This document shows positions 1-7,748 of a DNA stretch of 64,000 nt, piece after piece. The translations under genes were made by a program, and so were the position numbers. The stretch is taken from contig NZ_MCGQ01000014.1 in assembly GCF_002242805.1 (NCBI RefSeq), positions 62,001 through 126,000 of the forward strand, read 5' to 3'. The first letter of the stretch is position 1. Each line of letters opens with the position of its first letter. Origin of the DNA: Streptomyces diastatochromogenes (GTDB lineage Bacteria; Actinomycetota; Actinomycetes; Streptomycetales; Streptomycetaceae). The notes under the pieces were generated by a model. It saw nothing but the letters and a program-made list of their open reading frames with translations. It had not been told where the DNA came from and made no database searches.

Positions 1-1387
1 CGATCTTCACCAGCTCGGCCAGCGGGTCCTGCAGCCGGCGGGCGATGGAGACCGCGCCGCGCAGCGAGACGTCCATGTCGGGGAATTCCTGCGAGGCGTA
101 CTGCGACGCCGAGTACACGGACGCGCCCGCCTCGGACACCATCACCTTGGTGAGCTTCAACTCCGGGTGCTTGGAGATGAGTTCACCGGCGAGCTTGTCG
201 GTCTCCCGGGACGCCGTGCCGTTGCCGATGGCGACCAGATCGACCGCGTGCTCCTTCGCCAGCCGCGCCAGCTTGGCGATCGCCTCGTCCCACTTGTTGG
301 CCGGGACGTGCGGGTAGATCACGTCCGTCGCGACGGCCTTGCCGGTGGAGTCGACCACGGCCACCTTCACGCCCGTACGGAAGCCGGGGTCCAGGCCGAG
401 CGTCGCGCGCGTGCCGGCCGGGGCGGCCAGCAGCAGGTCGCGCAGGTTCGCGGCGAACACGTTGACCGCCTCGTCCTCGGCCGCCGTACGCAGCCTGAGG
501 CGCAGGTCGATACCGAGATGCACCAGGACGCGGGTGCGCCAGGCCCAGCGGACCGTGTCCGTCAGCCACTTGTCGGCGGGGCGGCCGCGGTCGGCGATCC
601 CGAAGCGGTGCGCGATGATCCCCTCGTACGAGGACGGGCCCTCCGTGGGCTCCTCCGGCTCCAGGACGAGGTCCAGGACCTCCTCCTTCTCGCCGCGCAG
701 CATCGCCAGGATGCGGTGTGAGGGCAGCTCGGTGAACGGCTCGGCGAAGTCGAAGTAGTCGGCGAACTTGGCGCCCGCCTCCTCCTTGCCGTCCTTCACC
801 TTGGCGGCCAGCCGCCCGCGCACCCACATGCGCTCGCGGACCTCGCCGATCAGGTCGGCGTCCTCCGAGAACCGCTCGGTGAGGATCGCCCGGGCGCCCT
901 CCAGCGCGGCCTGCGGATCGGCGACGCCCTTGTCGGCGTCCACGAACGCGGCCGCCGCGGCCAGCGGCTCGACCGTTGGGTCGCCCAGCAGGCCCTCGGC
1001 GAGCGGCTCCAGGCCCGCCTCTCGCGCGATCTGCGCCTTGGTGCGCCGCTTGGGCTTGTAGGGCAGGTAGATGTCCTCGAGGCGCGCCTTGGTCTCGGCG
1101 CCGCGGATCTGCGCCTCCAGCTCCTCGGTGAGCTTGCCCTGCTCGCGGACCGACTCCAGGATCGCGGTCCGCCGCTCCTCCAGCTCCCGCAGATAGCGCA
1201 GCCGCTCCTCGATCGTGCGCAGCTGCGCGTCGTCGAGCATCTCGGTCGCTTCCTTGCGGTAGCGGGCGATGAAGGGCACCGTCGAGCCGCCGTCGAGCAG
1301 CTCCACCGCGGCCTTCACCTGCCGCTCCCGTACGCCGAGCTCCTCGGCGATCCTGCCTTCGATGGACCCTACGAGGGGTGTCGTCAC
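1..1387 (-). CDS. tex: Tex-type RNA-binding transcription accessory protein, 3'-truncated by the window edge
   Basis: Translating the minus strand from GTG 1387 gives a start VTTPLVGSIEGRIAEELGVR followed by RQVKAAVELLDGGSTVPFIARYRKE, the hallmark N-terminus of Tex. The YqgF/RNase H-like core segment LGLDPGFRTGVKVAVVDSTG is also visible. About 462 codons are present; the remaining C-terminal part, expected to hold helix-hairpin-helix and S1 domains, lies outside the window. Tex family proteins bind nucleic acid and the transcription machinery in the cytoplasm. The gene is transcribed away from the GlxA-type gene at 1574, with about 190 bases between them. The frame stays open to base 1, so it looks intact. 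The identification is firm; the start is chosen because the family motif begins immediately after it. Confidence 0.93.
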   Translation of the reverse strand, partial: MTTPLVGSIEGRIAEELGVRERQVKAAVELLDGGSTVPFIARYRKEATEMLDDAQLRTIEERLRYLRELEERRTAILESVREQGKLTEELEAQIRGAETKARLEDIYLPYKPKRRTKAQIAREAGLEPLAEGLLGDPTVEPLAAAAAFVDADKGVADPQAALEGARAILTERFSEDADLIGEVRERMWVRGRLAAKVKDGKEEAGAKFADYFDFAEPFTELPSHRILAMLRGEKEEVLDLVLEPEEPTEGPSSYEGIIAHRFGIADRGRPADKWLTDTVRWAWRTRVLVHLGIDLRLRLRTAAEDEAVNVFAANLRDLLLAAPAGTRATLGLDPGFRTGVKVAVVDSTGKAVATDVIYPHVPANKWDEAIAKLARLAKEHAVDLVAIGNGTASRETDKLAGELISKHPELKLTKVMVSEAGASVYSASQYASQEFPDMDVSLRGAVSIARRLQDPLAELVKI

Positions 1388-1573
1388 GATCCCGTACCGC
1401 CTTCTCCACGTCAGCTTGCGCGGCAATTGTGGCAGGTGACACCGACAACCGGGGATCAGGGCGCCACGCGGCGGGGCGCGGGGCCCGGAAGCCGTGTCTG
1501 CCCCGTGCCGTATGGCAGGAAAGGTGGGGTATCCGTCATTGCGGCCACGCACCCACCCTCGAAGAATCGAGAC

Positions 1574-2533
1574 ATGCCGCAGCGCACCCTCCTCTTCGTC
1601 CTCTTCGACGGCGTGCAGAGCCTCGACGTCACCGGCCCGCTCGAGGTGTTCAACGGCGCCGAGACGCACACGCCGGGGACGTACCGCATCCGCACCGCCT
1701 CCCTGGACGGCGGCCCGGTGCGCACCTCCAGCGGTCTGACCCTCGTACCGGACCAGGCGCTCGGGGAGGTGCCCGACCCGCACACCCTGCTGGTCCCCGG
1801 CGGTCAGGGCACCCGCAGCTCCGATCCGCTGCTGACCGAGTGGCTGCGCACGCACGGCCCCCGCGCGCGGCGCCTCGTCTCGGTCTGCACCGGTGCGATC
1901 CTGCTGGCCGAGGCAGGTCTGCTCGACGGCCGCCGCGTCACGACCCACTGGGCGTACTGCGAGCAGCTCGCCCGCGACCACCCGGCCGTCGAGGTCGATC
2001 CCGATCCCATCTACGTCCGGGACGGACACGTCTCCACCTCGGCCGGCGTCACCTCGGGCATCGACCTCGCCCTCGCCCTGGTGGAGGAGGACCTGGGCCG
2101 TCAGGCGGCGCTGGTCATCGCCCGCCACCTGGTCGTCTTCCTGCGGCGGCCCGGAAACCAGGCCCAGTTCAGCGCCCAGCTCGCCGCCCAGACCGCGCAG
2201 CGCGACCCGCTCCGGGAGGTCCAGCAGTGGATCACCGAGCACCCGGCCGGCGACCTCACCGTGGAAGCGCTCGCAGCCCGGGCGAGCCTCTCACCGCGCC
2301 ACTTCGCCCGCGCGTTCCAGGCCGAGACGGGCATGACGCCCGGACGCTTCGTCGACCGGGTCCGCCTCGAACACGCCCGCCGCCTCCTGGAGGACACGGG
2401 CGACGGGATCGAGGAGATCTCCCGTGCCAGCGGGTACGGCACCCCGGAGGCCATGCGCCGCGCTTTCGTCAGGGCTCTCGGAACGGCGCCGGCCGAGTAC
2501 CGCCGCCGCTTCCGGCCCGCATCCGCCCACTGA
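1574..2533 (+). CDS. GlxA-family transcriptional regulator (DJ-1/PfpI domain plus AraC HTH)
   Basis: This 319-residue protein starts MPQRTLLFVLFDGVQSLDVT. Residues about 1-170 form a DJ-1/PfpI domain with the nucleophile-elbow segment VSVCTGAILLAEAGLL. The last 100 residues are an AraC-type double helix-turn-helix with FARAFQAETGMTPGRFV and the hallmark YGTPEAMRRAFVRALG. GlxA-family regulators typically control neighbouring amidase- or DJ-1-type genes, but the ligand cannot be read from sequence. ATG 1574 is preferred over the longer open frame from 1427 because the DJ-1 fold begins here. The stop lies 11 bases before a second, stand-alone DJ-1 gene, so the two are probably one operon. Confidence 0.9.
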   Translation: MPQRTLLFVLFDGVQSLDVTGPLEVFNGAETHTPGTYRIRTASLDGGPVRTSSGLTLVPDQALGEVPDPHTLLVPGGQGTRSSDPLLTEWLRTHGPRARRLVSVCTGAILLAEAGLLDGRRVTTHWAYCEQLARDHPAVEVDPDPIYVRDGHVSTSAGVTSGIDLALALVEEDLGRQAALVIARHLVVFLRRPGNQAQFSAQLAAQTAQRDPLREVQQWITEHPAGDLTVEALAARASLSPRHFARAFQAETGMTPGRFVDRVRLEHARRLLEDTGDGIEEISRASGYGTPEAMRRAFVRALGTAPAEYRRRFRPASAH

Positions 2534-2544
2534 AAGGAATACCG

Positions 2545-3180
2545 ATGCAGATCGCCATCGTCGTCTACGACCGCTTCACCGCCCTCGACGTCGTCGGCCC
2601 GTACGAGATCCTCTCCCGGGTCCCGGACGCGGAGACGGTGTTCGTCGCCGAGGAGGCCGGCCTCGTACGCACGGAGACCGGATTTCTCGCGATCAGCGCC
2701 GACAAGGCACTGTCGGAGGTGCCCGGCCCGGACATCGTGGTGGTGTCCGGCGGCCCCGGTCAGAGCGCGCTGATGGACCACGAGCCCCTGCTGGACTGGC
2801 TGCGCGCCGCCGACGCCACCAGCACCTGGACGACCTCCGTATGCTCCGGCTCTTTGCTCCTGGCCGCCGCCGGGCTTCTCAAGGGGCGACGTGCAACCTC
2901 CCACTGGCTGGCCCTCGATCAGCTGAGCCGGTTCGGGGCCGAGCCCACGGGTGAACGCGTCGTCTTCGACGGAAAGTACGTCACCGCGGCCGGTGTGTCC
3001 TCCGGCATCGACATGGGGCTCGCCCTGCTCGGCCGGATCGCGGGTGACGAGCACGCCCAGGCCGTCCAGCTGGGGACCGAGTACGACCCGCAGCCGCCCT
3101 ATGACGCGGGCTCGCCGGAGAAGGCACCCGCGCACATCGTCGAGCTGCTGCGCGCGCGGAGCCGCTTCATCCTGTCGTAG
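2545..3180 (+). CDS. DJ-1/PfpI family protein
   Basis: A 211-residue protein starting MQIAIVVYDRFTALDVVGPY, made of a single DJ-1/PfpI domain. The elbow is visible as TSVCSGSLLLAAAGLLKGRRATSHW, with the candidate nucleophile cysteine inside VCSGS. The family includes isonitrile hydratases, glyoxalases and chaperone-like proteins; the local pattern most resembles the InhA-like isonitrile hydratase branch, but that is inference. AAAGGAA precedes the ATG at good spacing. It follows the GlxA-type regulator by 11 bases, so the regulator may respond to or control it. Its last 14 bases overlap the 3' end of the convergent enoyl-CoA hydratase gene. Confidence 0.87.
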   Translation: MQIAIVVYDRFTALDVVGPYEILSRVPDAETVFVAEEAGLVRTETGFLAISADKALSEVPGPDIVVVSGGPGQSALMDHEPLLDWLRAADATSTWTTSVCSGSLLLAAAGLLKGRRATSHWLALDQLSRFGAEPTGERVVFDGKYVTAAGVSSGIDMGLALLGRIAGDEHAQAVQLGTEYDPQPPYDAGSPEKAPAHIVELLRARSRFILS

Positions 3181-3916
3181 TCCAGGTGAAGCGCGGCTGC
3201 CTGCGCTCCAGGAACGCGGCGACCCCCTCAGCGGTGTCGCCGCTGCCGCGTGCCTGCTCCGCCCAGTGGGCGTCCCGGTCGGTGCGGCCGTTCGCGAACT
3301 CCTTCGCGGCGGCCTGGGTGAGCTGGGAACGCGACACCAGGATCCGGGTCAGTTCGGCGACCCGCTTGTCCAGTTCGCCCTCGGGCAGCACCTCGTCCAC
3401 GAGCCCGGTGCCCAGCGCCCGCTGAGTGTCGATCAACTCGGCCGAGAACAGCAGGTACTTGGCGGTGGTCGGTCCCACCAGCGAGACCAGCCGCCGGGTG
3501 GACGAGGCCGGGTACACGATCCCGAGCTTCGCCGGCGTCACCCCGAACAGCGCGCCCTCCTCCGCCAGCCGCAGATCGCAGGCCGCGGCGAGCTGGGCCC
3601 CGCCGCCCACGCAGTGGCCGCGGATCGCGGCGAGCGTCGGCTTGGGAAACGCGGCGAGGGCCTCCTCGGCCGCCACCGCCAGCCCCTGCGCCTCGGCGGG
3701 AGAGCCCTGGAGCGTGGAGATGTCCGCGCCCGCGCAGAAGGTCGTGCCTTCCCCGGTGAGCACCAGTGCGCGCACGCCCGGGTCTCCCGCCAGTTCCGCC
3801 AGCAGCGGCGGCAGGGACCGCCACATCGCGGCCGTCATGGCGTTGCGCTTGGCCGGGTGACGGATGACGACCGTGGCGACGGAGTCGACGACCTGGTACG
3901 ACAGCTGGGGCTCCAT
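3167..3916 (-). CDS. enoyl-CoA hydratase/isomerase family protein
   Basis: A 249-residue crotonase-fold protein. Oxyanion-hole segments are visible as TFCAGADISTLQG and GHCVGGGAQLAAACDLRLA, followed by FGVTPAKLGIVYP, the usual crotonase layout. Such enzymes hydrate or isomerise acyl-CoA thioesters in fatty acid or amino acid breakdown; the substrate is not readable. ATG 3916 (MEPQLSYQVVDSVATVVIR) is chosen over the in-frame codon at 3967 because the crotonase fold starts here and the upstream 17 codons look non-coding. It converges on the DJ-1 gene with a 14-base 3' overlap and shows no operon partner. Confidence 0.9.
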   Translation of the reverse strand: MEPQLSYQVVDSVATVVIRHPAKRNAMTAAMWRSLPPLLAELAGDPGVRALVLTGEGTTFCAGADISTLQGSPAEAQGLAVAAEEALAAFPKPTLAAIRGHCVGGGAQLAAACDLRLAEEGALFGVTPAKLGIVYPASSTRRLVSLVGPTTAKYLLFSAELIDTQRALGTGLVDEVLPEGELDKRVAELTRILVSRSQLTQAAAKEFANGRTDRDAHWAEQARGSGDTAEGVAAFLERRQPRFTWTTTG

Positions 3917-4152
3917 GCGGTGGATGCTATCCGGACGACTCCTCGCGCCCTTTGGGAGTTTTCCCACAACACGAATAGTTCGCGAACCGGCGCCAGGGGG
4001 GCCAGGAGCGGTCCCACAACTGCCGTTGTCATACGCACGCGGTCAGAACCGTTCGATAAGCGCTGACTTGTGTTCAGTCATCCGGAGCGGAGCGGATCGT
4101 TACCAACACTCGACGTGTGGTGACAATCGAGCGCGAGGGTGGCGACCGGACG

Positions 4153-4647
4153 ATGGACAACCACGGGCGCGGGGACGGCCCGCGCCCAGCGGGGGGCGCC
4201 GAACGGCCGCCTGATCCACTGCCCTACGAGGGAGTGTGGCGGTTCACCGCGGCCGCCGTGGACGCCTCGGTCCCGCAGGCGCGGCGCGCCGTACGGGACC
4301 TGCTGCTGCGCCAGGGTGTACCGGTCTCCGACGACCTGGTGTACGGGCTGCTGCTGATCGTCTCCGAGCTGGTCACGAACGCGGTCCGGCACGCGGCGCT
4401 GCTGTCGCCGGTGCTCGCAGTGGAGGTGGCCGTCGGGGCCGAGTGGGTGCGGGTGTCGGTGGAGGACAATCACCCCTACCGTCCCACCGCCCTGGAGGCC
4501 GACCACGGCCAGACCGGCGGCCGCGGGCTGCTCCTGGTCCGTGAGGTGGCCCGGGAGGCGGGCGGGGTGATCGACGTGGAGCACACGGCGAGTGGCGGCA
4601 AGGTGATCTGGGCCGCCCTGCCGCTCAAGCCCGTGACCTTCACCTGA
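4153..4647 (+). CDS. HATPase_c ATP-binding regulator (RsbW-like, anti-sigma-type)
   Basis: A single GHKL ATPase domain of about 164 residues. The N box is ELVTNAVRHA, then VSVEDNHPYRP, and the G2-like loop GGRGLLLVREVA. Streptomyces encodes dozens of such small kinases, thought to act as anti-sigma factors or partner-switching kinases; no target is evident. The start is uncertain: ATG 4153 (MDNHGRG) is used, but in-frame GTG codons at 4117 and 4120 would add up to 12 residues. It converges on idi with only 7 bases between the two stops, so it stands alone. Confidence 0.85.
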   Translation: MDNHGRGDGPRPAGGAERPPDPLPYEGVWRFTAAAVDASVPQARRAVRDLLLRQGVPVSDDLVYGLLLIVSELVTNAVRHAALLSPVLAVEVAVGAEWVRVSVEDNHPYRPTALEADHGQTGGRGLLLVREVAREAGGVIDVEHTASGGKVIWAALPLKPVTFT

Positions 4648-4654
4648 CGGCGGA

Positions 4655-5248
4655 CTACCAGCCCGCGGACTCGCCCGTCAGTTCCCTGACCGCCGGACGG
4701 GCCGCGTCCAGCACGGTCATGAACCACGCCGAGAACGGGTCCCGGGCGTGCCGCTCCGCCAGCTCGGCCGCCGTCACGAAGGCGGTCTGGCCGACCTCCT
4801 CCGGGTCCGGCACGAGCGGTGCCTGCACCAGGCCGACGAACAGGTGGTTGAACTCCTGCTCGACCAGGCCCGAGGCCGGGTCCGGGTGGTTGTAGCGCAC
4901 CGTGCCCGCCTCGGCGAGCAGGGACGGTGAGACGCCCAGCTCCTCGTACGTCCGCCGGGCCGCCGCCGCGAAGGGCGCCTCGCCGGGGTAGGGGTGACCG
5001 CAGCAGGTGTTGGACCACACACCGGGGGAGTGGTACTTGCCGAGCGCCCGCTGCTGGAGCAGCAGCCGGCCCTGCTCGTCGAAGAGGAACACCGAGAAGG
5101 CCCGGTGCAGCTGTCCCGGTGGCTGATGGGCGGCGAGCTTCTCCGCCGTACCGATCGTCACGCCCTTCTCGTCGACCAGTTCCAGCAAAATCGCCTCTGC
5201 GGTGCCGTTCGACGAGCTGTGCGTCTCGGTGGCAGGTGTGATCGGCAT
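4655..5248 (-). CDS. idi: isopentenyl-diphosphate delta-isomerase, type 1
   Basis: A 197-residue Nudix-fold isomerase that interconverts IPP and DMAPP. Diagnostic segments are HRAFSVFLFDEQGRLLLQQR, then VWSNTCCGHPYPGE with the catalytic-cysteine region, RRTYEELGV for the Nudix helix, and QEFNHLFVG. Product would feed isoprenoid synthesis, which fits a hopanoid cluster 10 kb downstream, though the gene is not in that operon. Two starts six bases apart (5254 and 5248) are possible: GAGG and AAGG motifs lie at acceptable spacing for each. ATG 5248 (MPITPATETHSSSNG) is used. Length and motifs are normal for type 1 enzymes. Confidence 0.95.
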   Translation of the reverse strand: MPITPATETHSSSNGTAEAILLELVDEKGVTIGTAEKLAAHQPPGQLHRAFSVFLFDEQGRLLLQQRALGKYHSPGVWSNTCCGHPYPGEAPFAAAARRTYEELGVSPSLLAEAGTVRYNHPDPASGLVEQEFNHLFVGLVQAPLVPDPEEVGQTAFVTAAELAERHARDPFSAWFMTVLDAARPAVRELTGESAGW

Positions 5249-5433
5249 ACCCATCCTTCGCCTCGGTCTTCGCACCCCAAGTCTGCCGTACGAATCCGGC
5301 ACTCCCGGCACTTCCCCGCACGTCCGCATGTCCCGGGCACGGGCAGAACCGGAAGGGGGACCCGGTAGATCATCGTGCCCGGCGCCCACCGCCCGGAACC
5401 GTCCGGGGGTGCGCCGAACAGCAGTGCGAAGGG

Positions 5434-6375
5434 TTAGTGGCAGAGCCGTGCCTCGTGCTCCGCGTGACCGCCCGGCTCCAGCTGGAACGTGCAGTGCTCC
5501 ACGTCGAAGTGGCCGCCCAGGCAGCCCTGCAGCTCGTGCAGCATCTTCTCGTTCCCGATGGCGTTCAGCACCTCCGAGCTGACCACCACGTGCGCGGACA
5601 GCACGGGCAGACCCGAGGTGATCGTCCAGGCGTGCAGGTCGTGTACGTCCTCCACGCCGTCCAGGGCCAGGATGTGCGCCCGTACCTCCGCCATGTCGAC
5701 GTCCTTCGGGGCGGCCTCCAGCAGCACGTCCAGCGTCTCGCGCATCAGCTTCAGCGTCCTCGGCACGATCATCAGCCCGATGACCAGCGAGGCGATCGGG
5801 TCGGCCGCCTGCCAGCCCGTGGTGAGGATCACGGTCGCGGAGATCAGCACCGCAACCGAGCCCAGCGCGTCCGCGGCCACCTCCAGGAAGGCGCCGCGCA
5901 CGTTCAGGCTCTCCTTCTGCCCACGCATCAGCAGGGTGAGCGACACCGTGTTCGCGACCAGGCCGATCAGACCGAACACGATCATCAGGCCGCCCCGGGT
6001 CTCCGCCGGCGTGACGAACCGCTGGACCGCCTCGTACAGGACGTAGCCGCCGACGCAGAGCAGCAGCAGACAGTTGGCCAGGGCGGCGAGGATCTCGGCG
6101 CGGGCGTAGCCGAAGGTGCGGTTGGTGCTCGGCGGGCGGTTCGCGAAGTGGATGGCCAGCAGCGCCATGCCCAGACCCACCCCGTCGGTCGCCATGTGGG
6201 CCGCGTCCGCGATCAGGGCGAGCGAGTCCGCGAGAAGACCGCCGGCGATCTCCACCACCATGATCGTGAGGGTGATGCCCAGCGCCACGCGCAGCCGGCC
6301 ACGGTACGCGGCCGCGGCCGTACCCGTGGGCGGCACATGGCTGTGCGTATGCCCGTGGTCGTGCCCTGCCCCCAT
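5434..6375 (-). CDS. CDF-family cation efflux transporter
   Basis: A 313-residue cation diffusion facilitator that would export divalent metal by proton antiport across the plasma membrane. The N-terminus is His-rich (MGAGHDHGHTHSHVPP). Six membrane segments can be traced, with the TM2 ligand motif in LIADAAHMATDGVGLG, and a C-terminal cytoplasmic domain (VHDLHAWTITSGLPVLSAHV). In TM5 the usual HxxxD ligand pair reads ExxxD (FLEVAADALGSV), so metal preference may differ from the classic zinc exporters. No adjacent metal regulator is present. The start is the only sensible ATG, and the stop lies about 185 bases from the idi start. Confidence 0.92.
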   Translation of the reverse strand: MGAGHDHGHTHSHVPPTGTAAAAYRGRLRVALGITLTIMVVEIAGGLLADSLALIADAAHMATDGVGLGMALLAIHFANRPPSTNRTFGYARAEILAALANCLLLLCVGGYVLYEAVQRFVTPAETRGGLMIVFGLIGLVANTVSLTLLMRGQKESLNVRGAFLEVAADALGSVAVLISATVILTTGWQAADPIASLVIGLMIVPRTLKLMRETLDVLLEAAPKDVDMAEVRAHILALDGVEDVHDLHAWTITSGLPVLSAHVVVSSEVLNAIGNEKMLHELQGCLGGHFDVEHCTFQLEPGGHAEHEARLCH

Positions 6376-6511
6376 GAGAGGTCCACCCTTCCGTATTGCT
6401 CCCGAGCTGACAGTGAACTACGGGTGGGGGGTATCGGGCAACGCGGCACTGAACACCGTTGTCATGTGCCCTGACCTGCGCAAACGAACCGCTGGTCAGG
6501 GCGGTGCCGGC

Positions 6512-7483
6512 TCACTTCCCGTGGTGCAGCTGCCAGCCCTGCCAGGCCGACTCCACCATCTCGCGCACCCCGCGCCGGGCCCGCCAGCCCAGGGTCTCGA
6601 CGGCCCGCTCGGCCGAGGCGACCGCGCGCGGTGCGTCCCCCGGGCGGCGCCCCTCCACCAGCGCCGGTCGCCGGTCGCCGGTGACCTCACCGATGACCGT
6701 GATCAGCTCGCGCACCGAGACGCCCTCGCCGCGTCCGATGTTCAGCGTCAGATCGCCCGTCGAGTCCCCGTCGGAGAGCCGCCGGGCCGCCGCGAGATGC
6801 GCCTCGGCGAGGTCGGCCACGTGGATGTAGTCACGGATGCAGGTGCCGTCGGGCGTCGGATAGTCGGCACCGAAGATCCGCGGGGCCTCGTCGCGGGTGA
6901 GCCGGTCGAAGACCATCGGCACGATGTTGAACACGCCCGTGTCCGACAGTTCCGGCGCGGCCGCGCCCGCCACGTTGAAGTAACGCAGGCACACCGTGGA
7001 GATCCCGTGCGCCCGGCCCGCCGCCCGCACCAGCCACTCCCCGGTCAGCTTGGTCTCGCCGTACGGGTTCACCGGTGCGCACGGGGTGTCCTCGGTGATC
7101 AGGTCCACGTCCGGGTTGCCGTACACGGCCGCCGACGAGGAGAACAGCAGCCGGCGGACGCCCGCCTCGGCCATCGCGTCCAGCAGTGTGGCCAGGCCGC
7201 CCACGTTCTCCCGGTAGTAGCGGGTGGGCTCGGCCACCGACTCGGCGACCTGCTTGCGCGCCGCGAGATGGACGACGCCCGTCACGCCGTACTCCGCGAA
7301 GACCCGCTTGAGCAGGTCCCCGTCCAGCGTCGAGCCCTGGACGAGCGGGACGTCCGCCGGGAGCCGCGCGGGCACGGCGGCCGACAGGTCGTCCAGCGCC
7401 ACGACACTCTCCCCGGCGCCCGCCATGGCCCGTGCCACATGCGCCCCGATGTATCCGGCTCCGCCGGTGATCAGCCACGTCAT
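6512..7483 (-). CDS. galE: UDP-glucose 4-epimerase
   Basis: A 323-residue extended short-chain dehydrogenase starting MTWLITGGAGYIGAHVARAM, with the NAD-binding GGxGYIG motif. The catalytic SSSAAVYG and NPYGETK segments and the C-terminal GRGEGVSVRELI are all present. It interconverts UDP-glucose and UDP-galactose, supplying galactosyl donors. ATG 7483 is chosen because the Rossmann motif begins at residue 5; the open frame extends 95 codons further upstream but shows no family similarity there. It is divergent from the CDP-alcohol transferase operon starting at 7749, with 265 bases between, so it may supply sugar to the polymer or lipid made there. Confidence 0.94.
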   Translation of the reverse strand: MTWLITGGAGYIGAHVARAMAGAGESVVALDDLSAAVPARLPADVPLVQGSTLDGDLLKRVFAEYGVTGVVHLAARKQVAESVAEPTRYYRENVGGLATLLDAMAEAGVRRLLFSSSAAVYGNPDVDLITEDTPCAPVNPYGETKLTGEWLVRAAGRAHGISTVCLRYFNVAGAAAPELSDTGVFNIVPMVFDRLTRDEAPRIFGADYPTPDGTCIRDYIHVADLAEAHLAAARRLSDGDSTGDLTLNIGRGEGVSVRELITVIGEVTGDRRPALVEGRRPGDAPRAVASAERAVETLGWRARRGVREMVESAWQGWQLHHGK

Positions 7484-7748
7484 GGTCGCCCACCCTATGC
7501 GGCCCGTCCGCATGTCCCTGATGCCCGGGTCTGGGGCCACGGTTTGTGGGGCGGGCCCCGGATCACCGATGATGATCGCGGCAAAGGCCTGGGCAGTTCC
7601 CGTGGACCGGACCGTGAACGGCCGGTGAACAAGGGCTCGAGCCCATCGGATACCCTTCGCCGACATGCCGCCCGGGAGCCGCAGGCCGGGGCGCCCCATC
7701 ACGCAGAAGACCGGCGCCGACGCGCCGGCACCCAGGGAGTGAGTTCGG

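Noticed and set aside
183..1448. A 421-codon minus-strand frame at the left edge
   Set aside because: It is out of register with the clear Tex reading frame that starts at 1387; its product is Arg/Gly-rich without motifs.
6415..6440. C/G-rich TACCCCCCACCC-like stretch upstream of the CDF gene as a CsoR-type metal operator
   Set aside because: It lacks the inverted GGGTA arm needed for a CsoR site.
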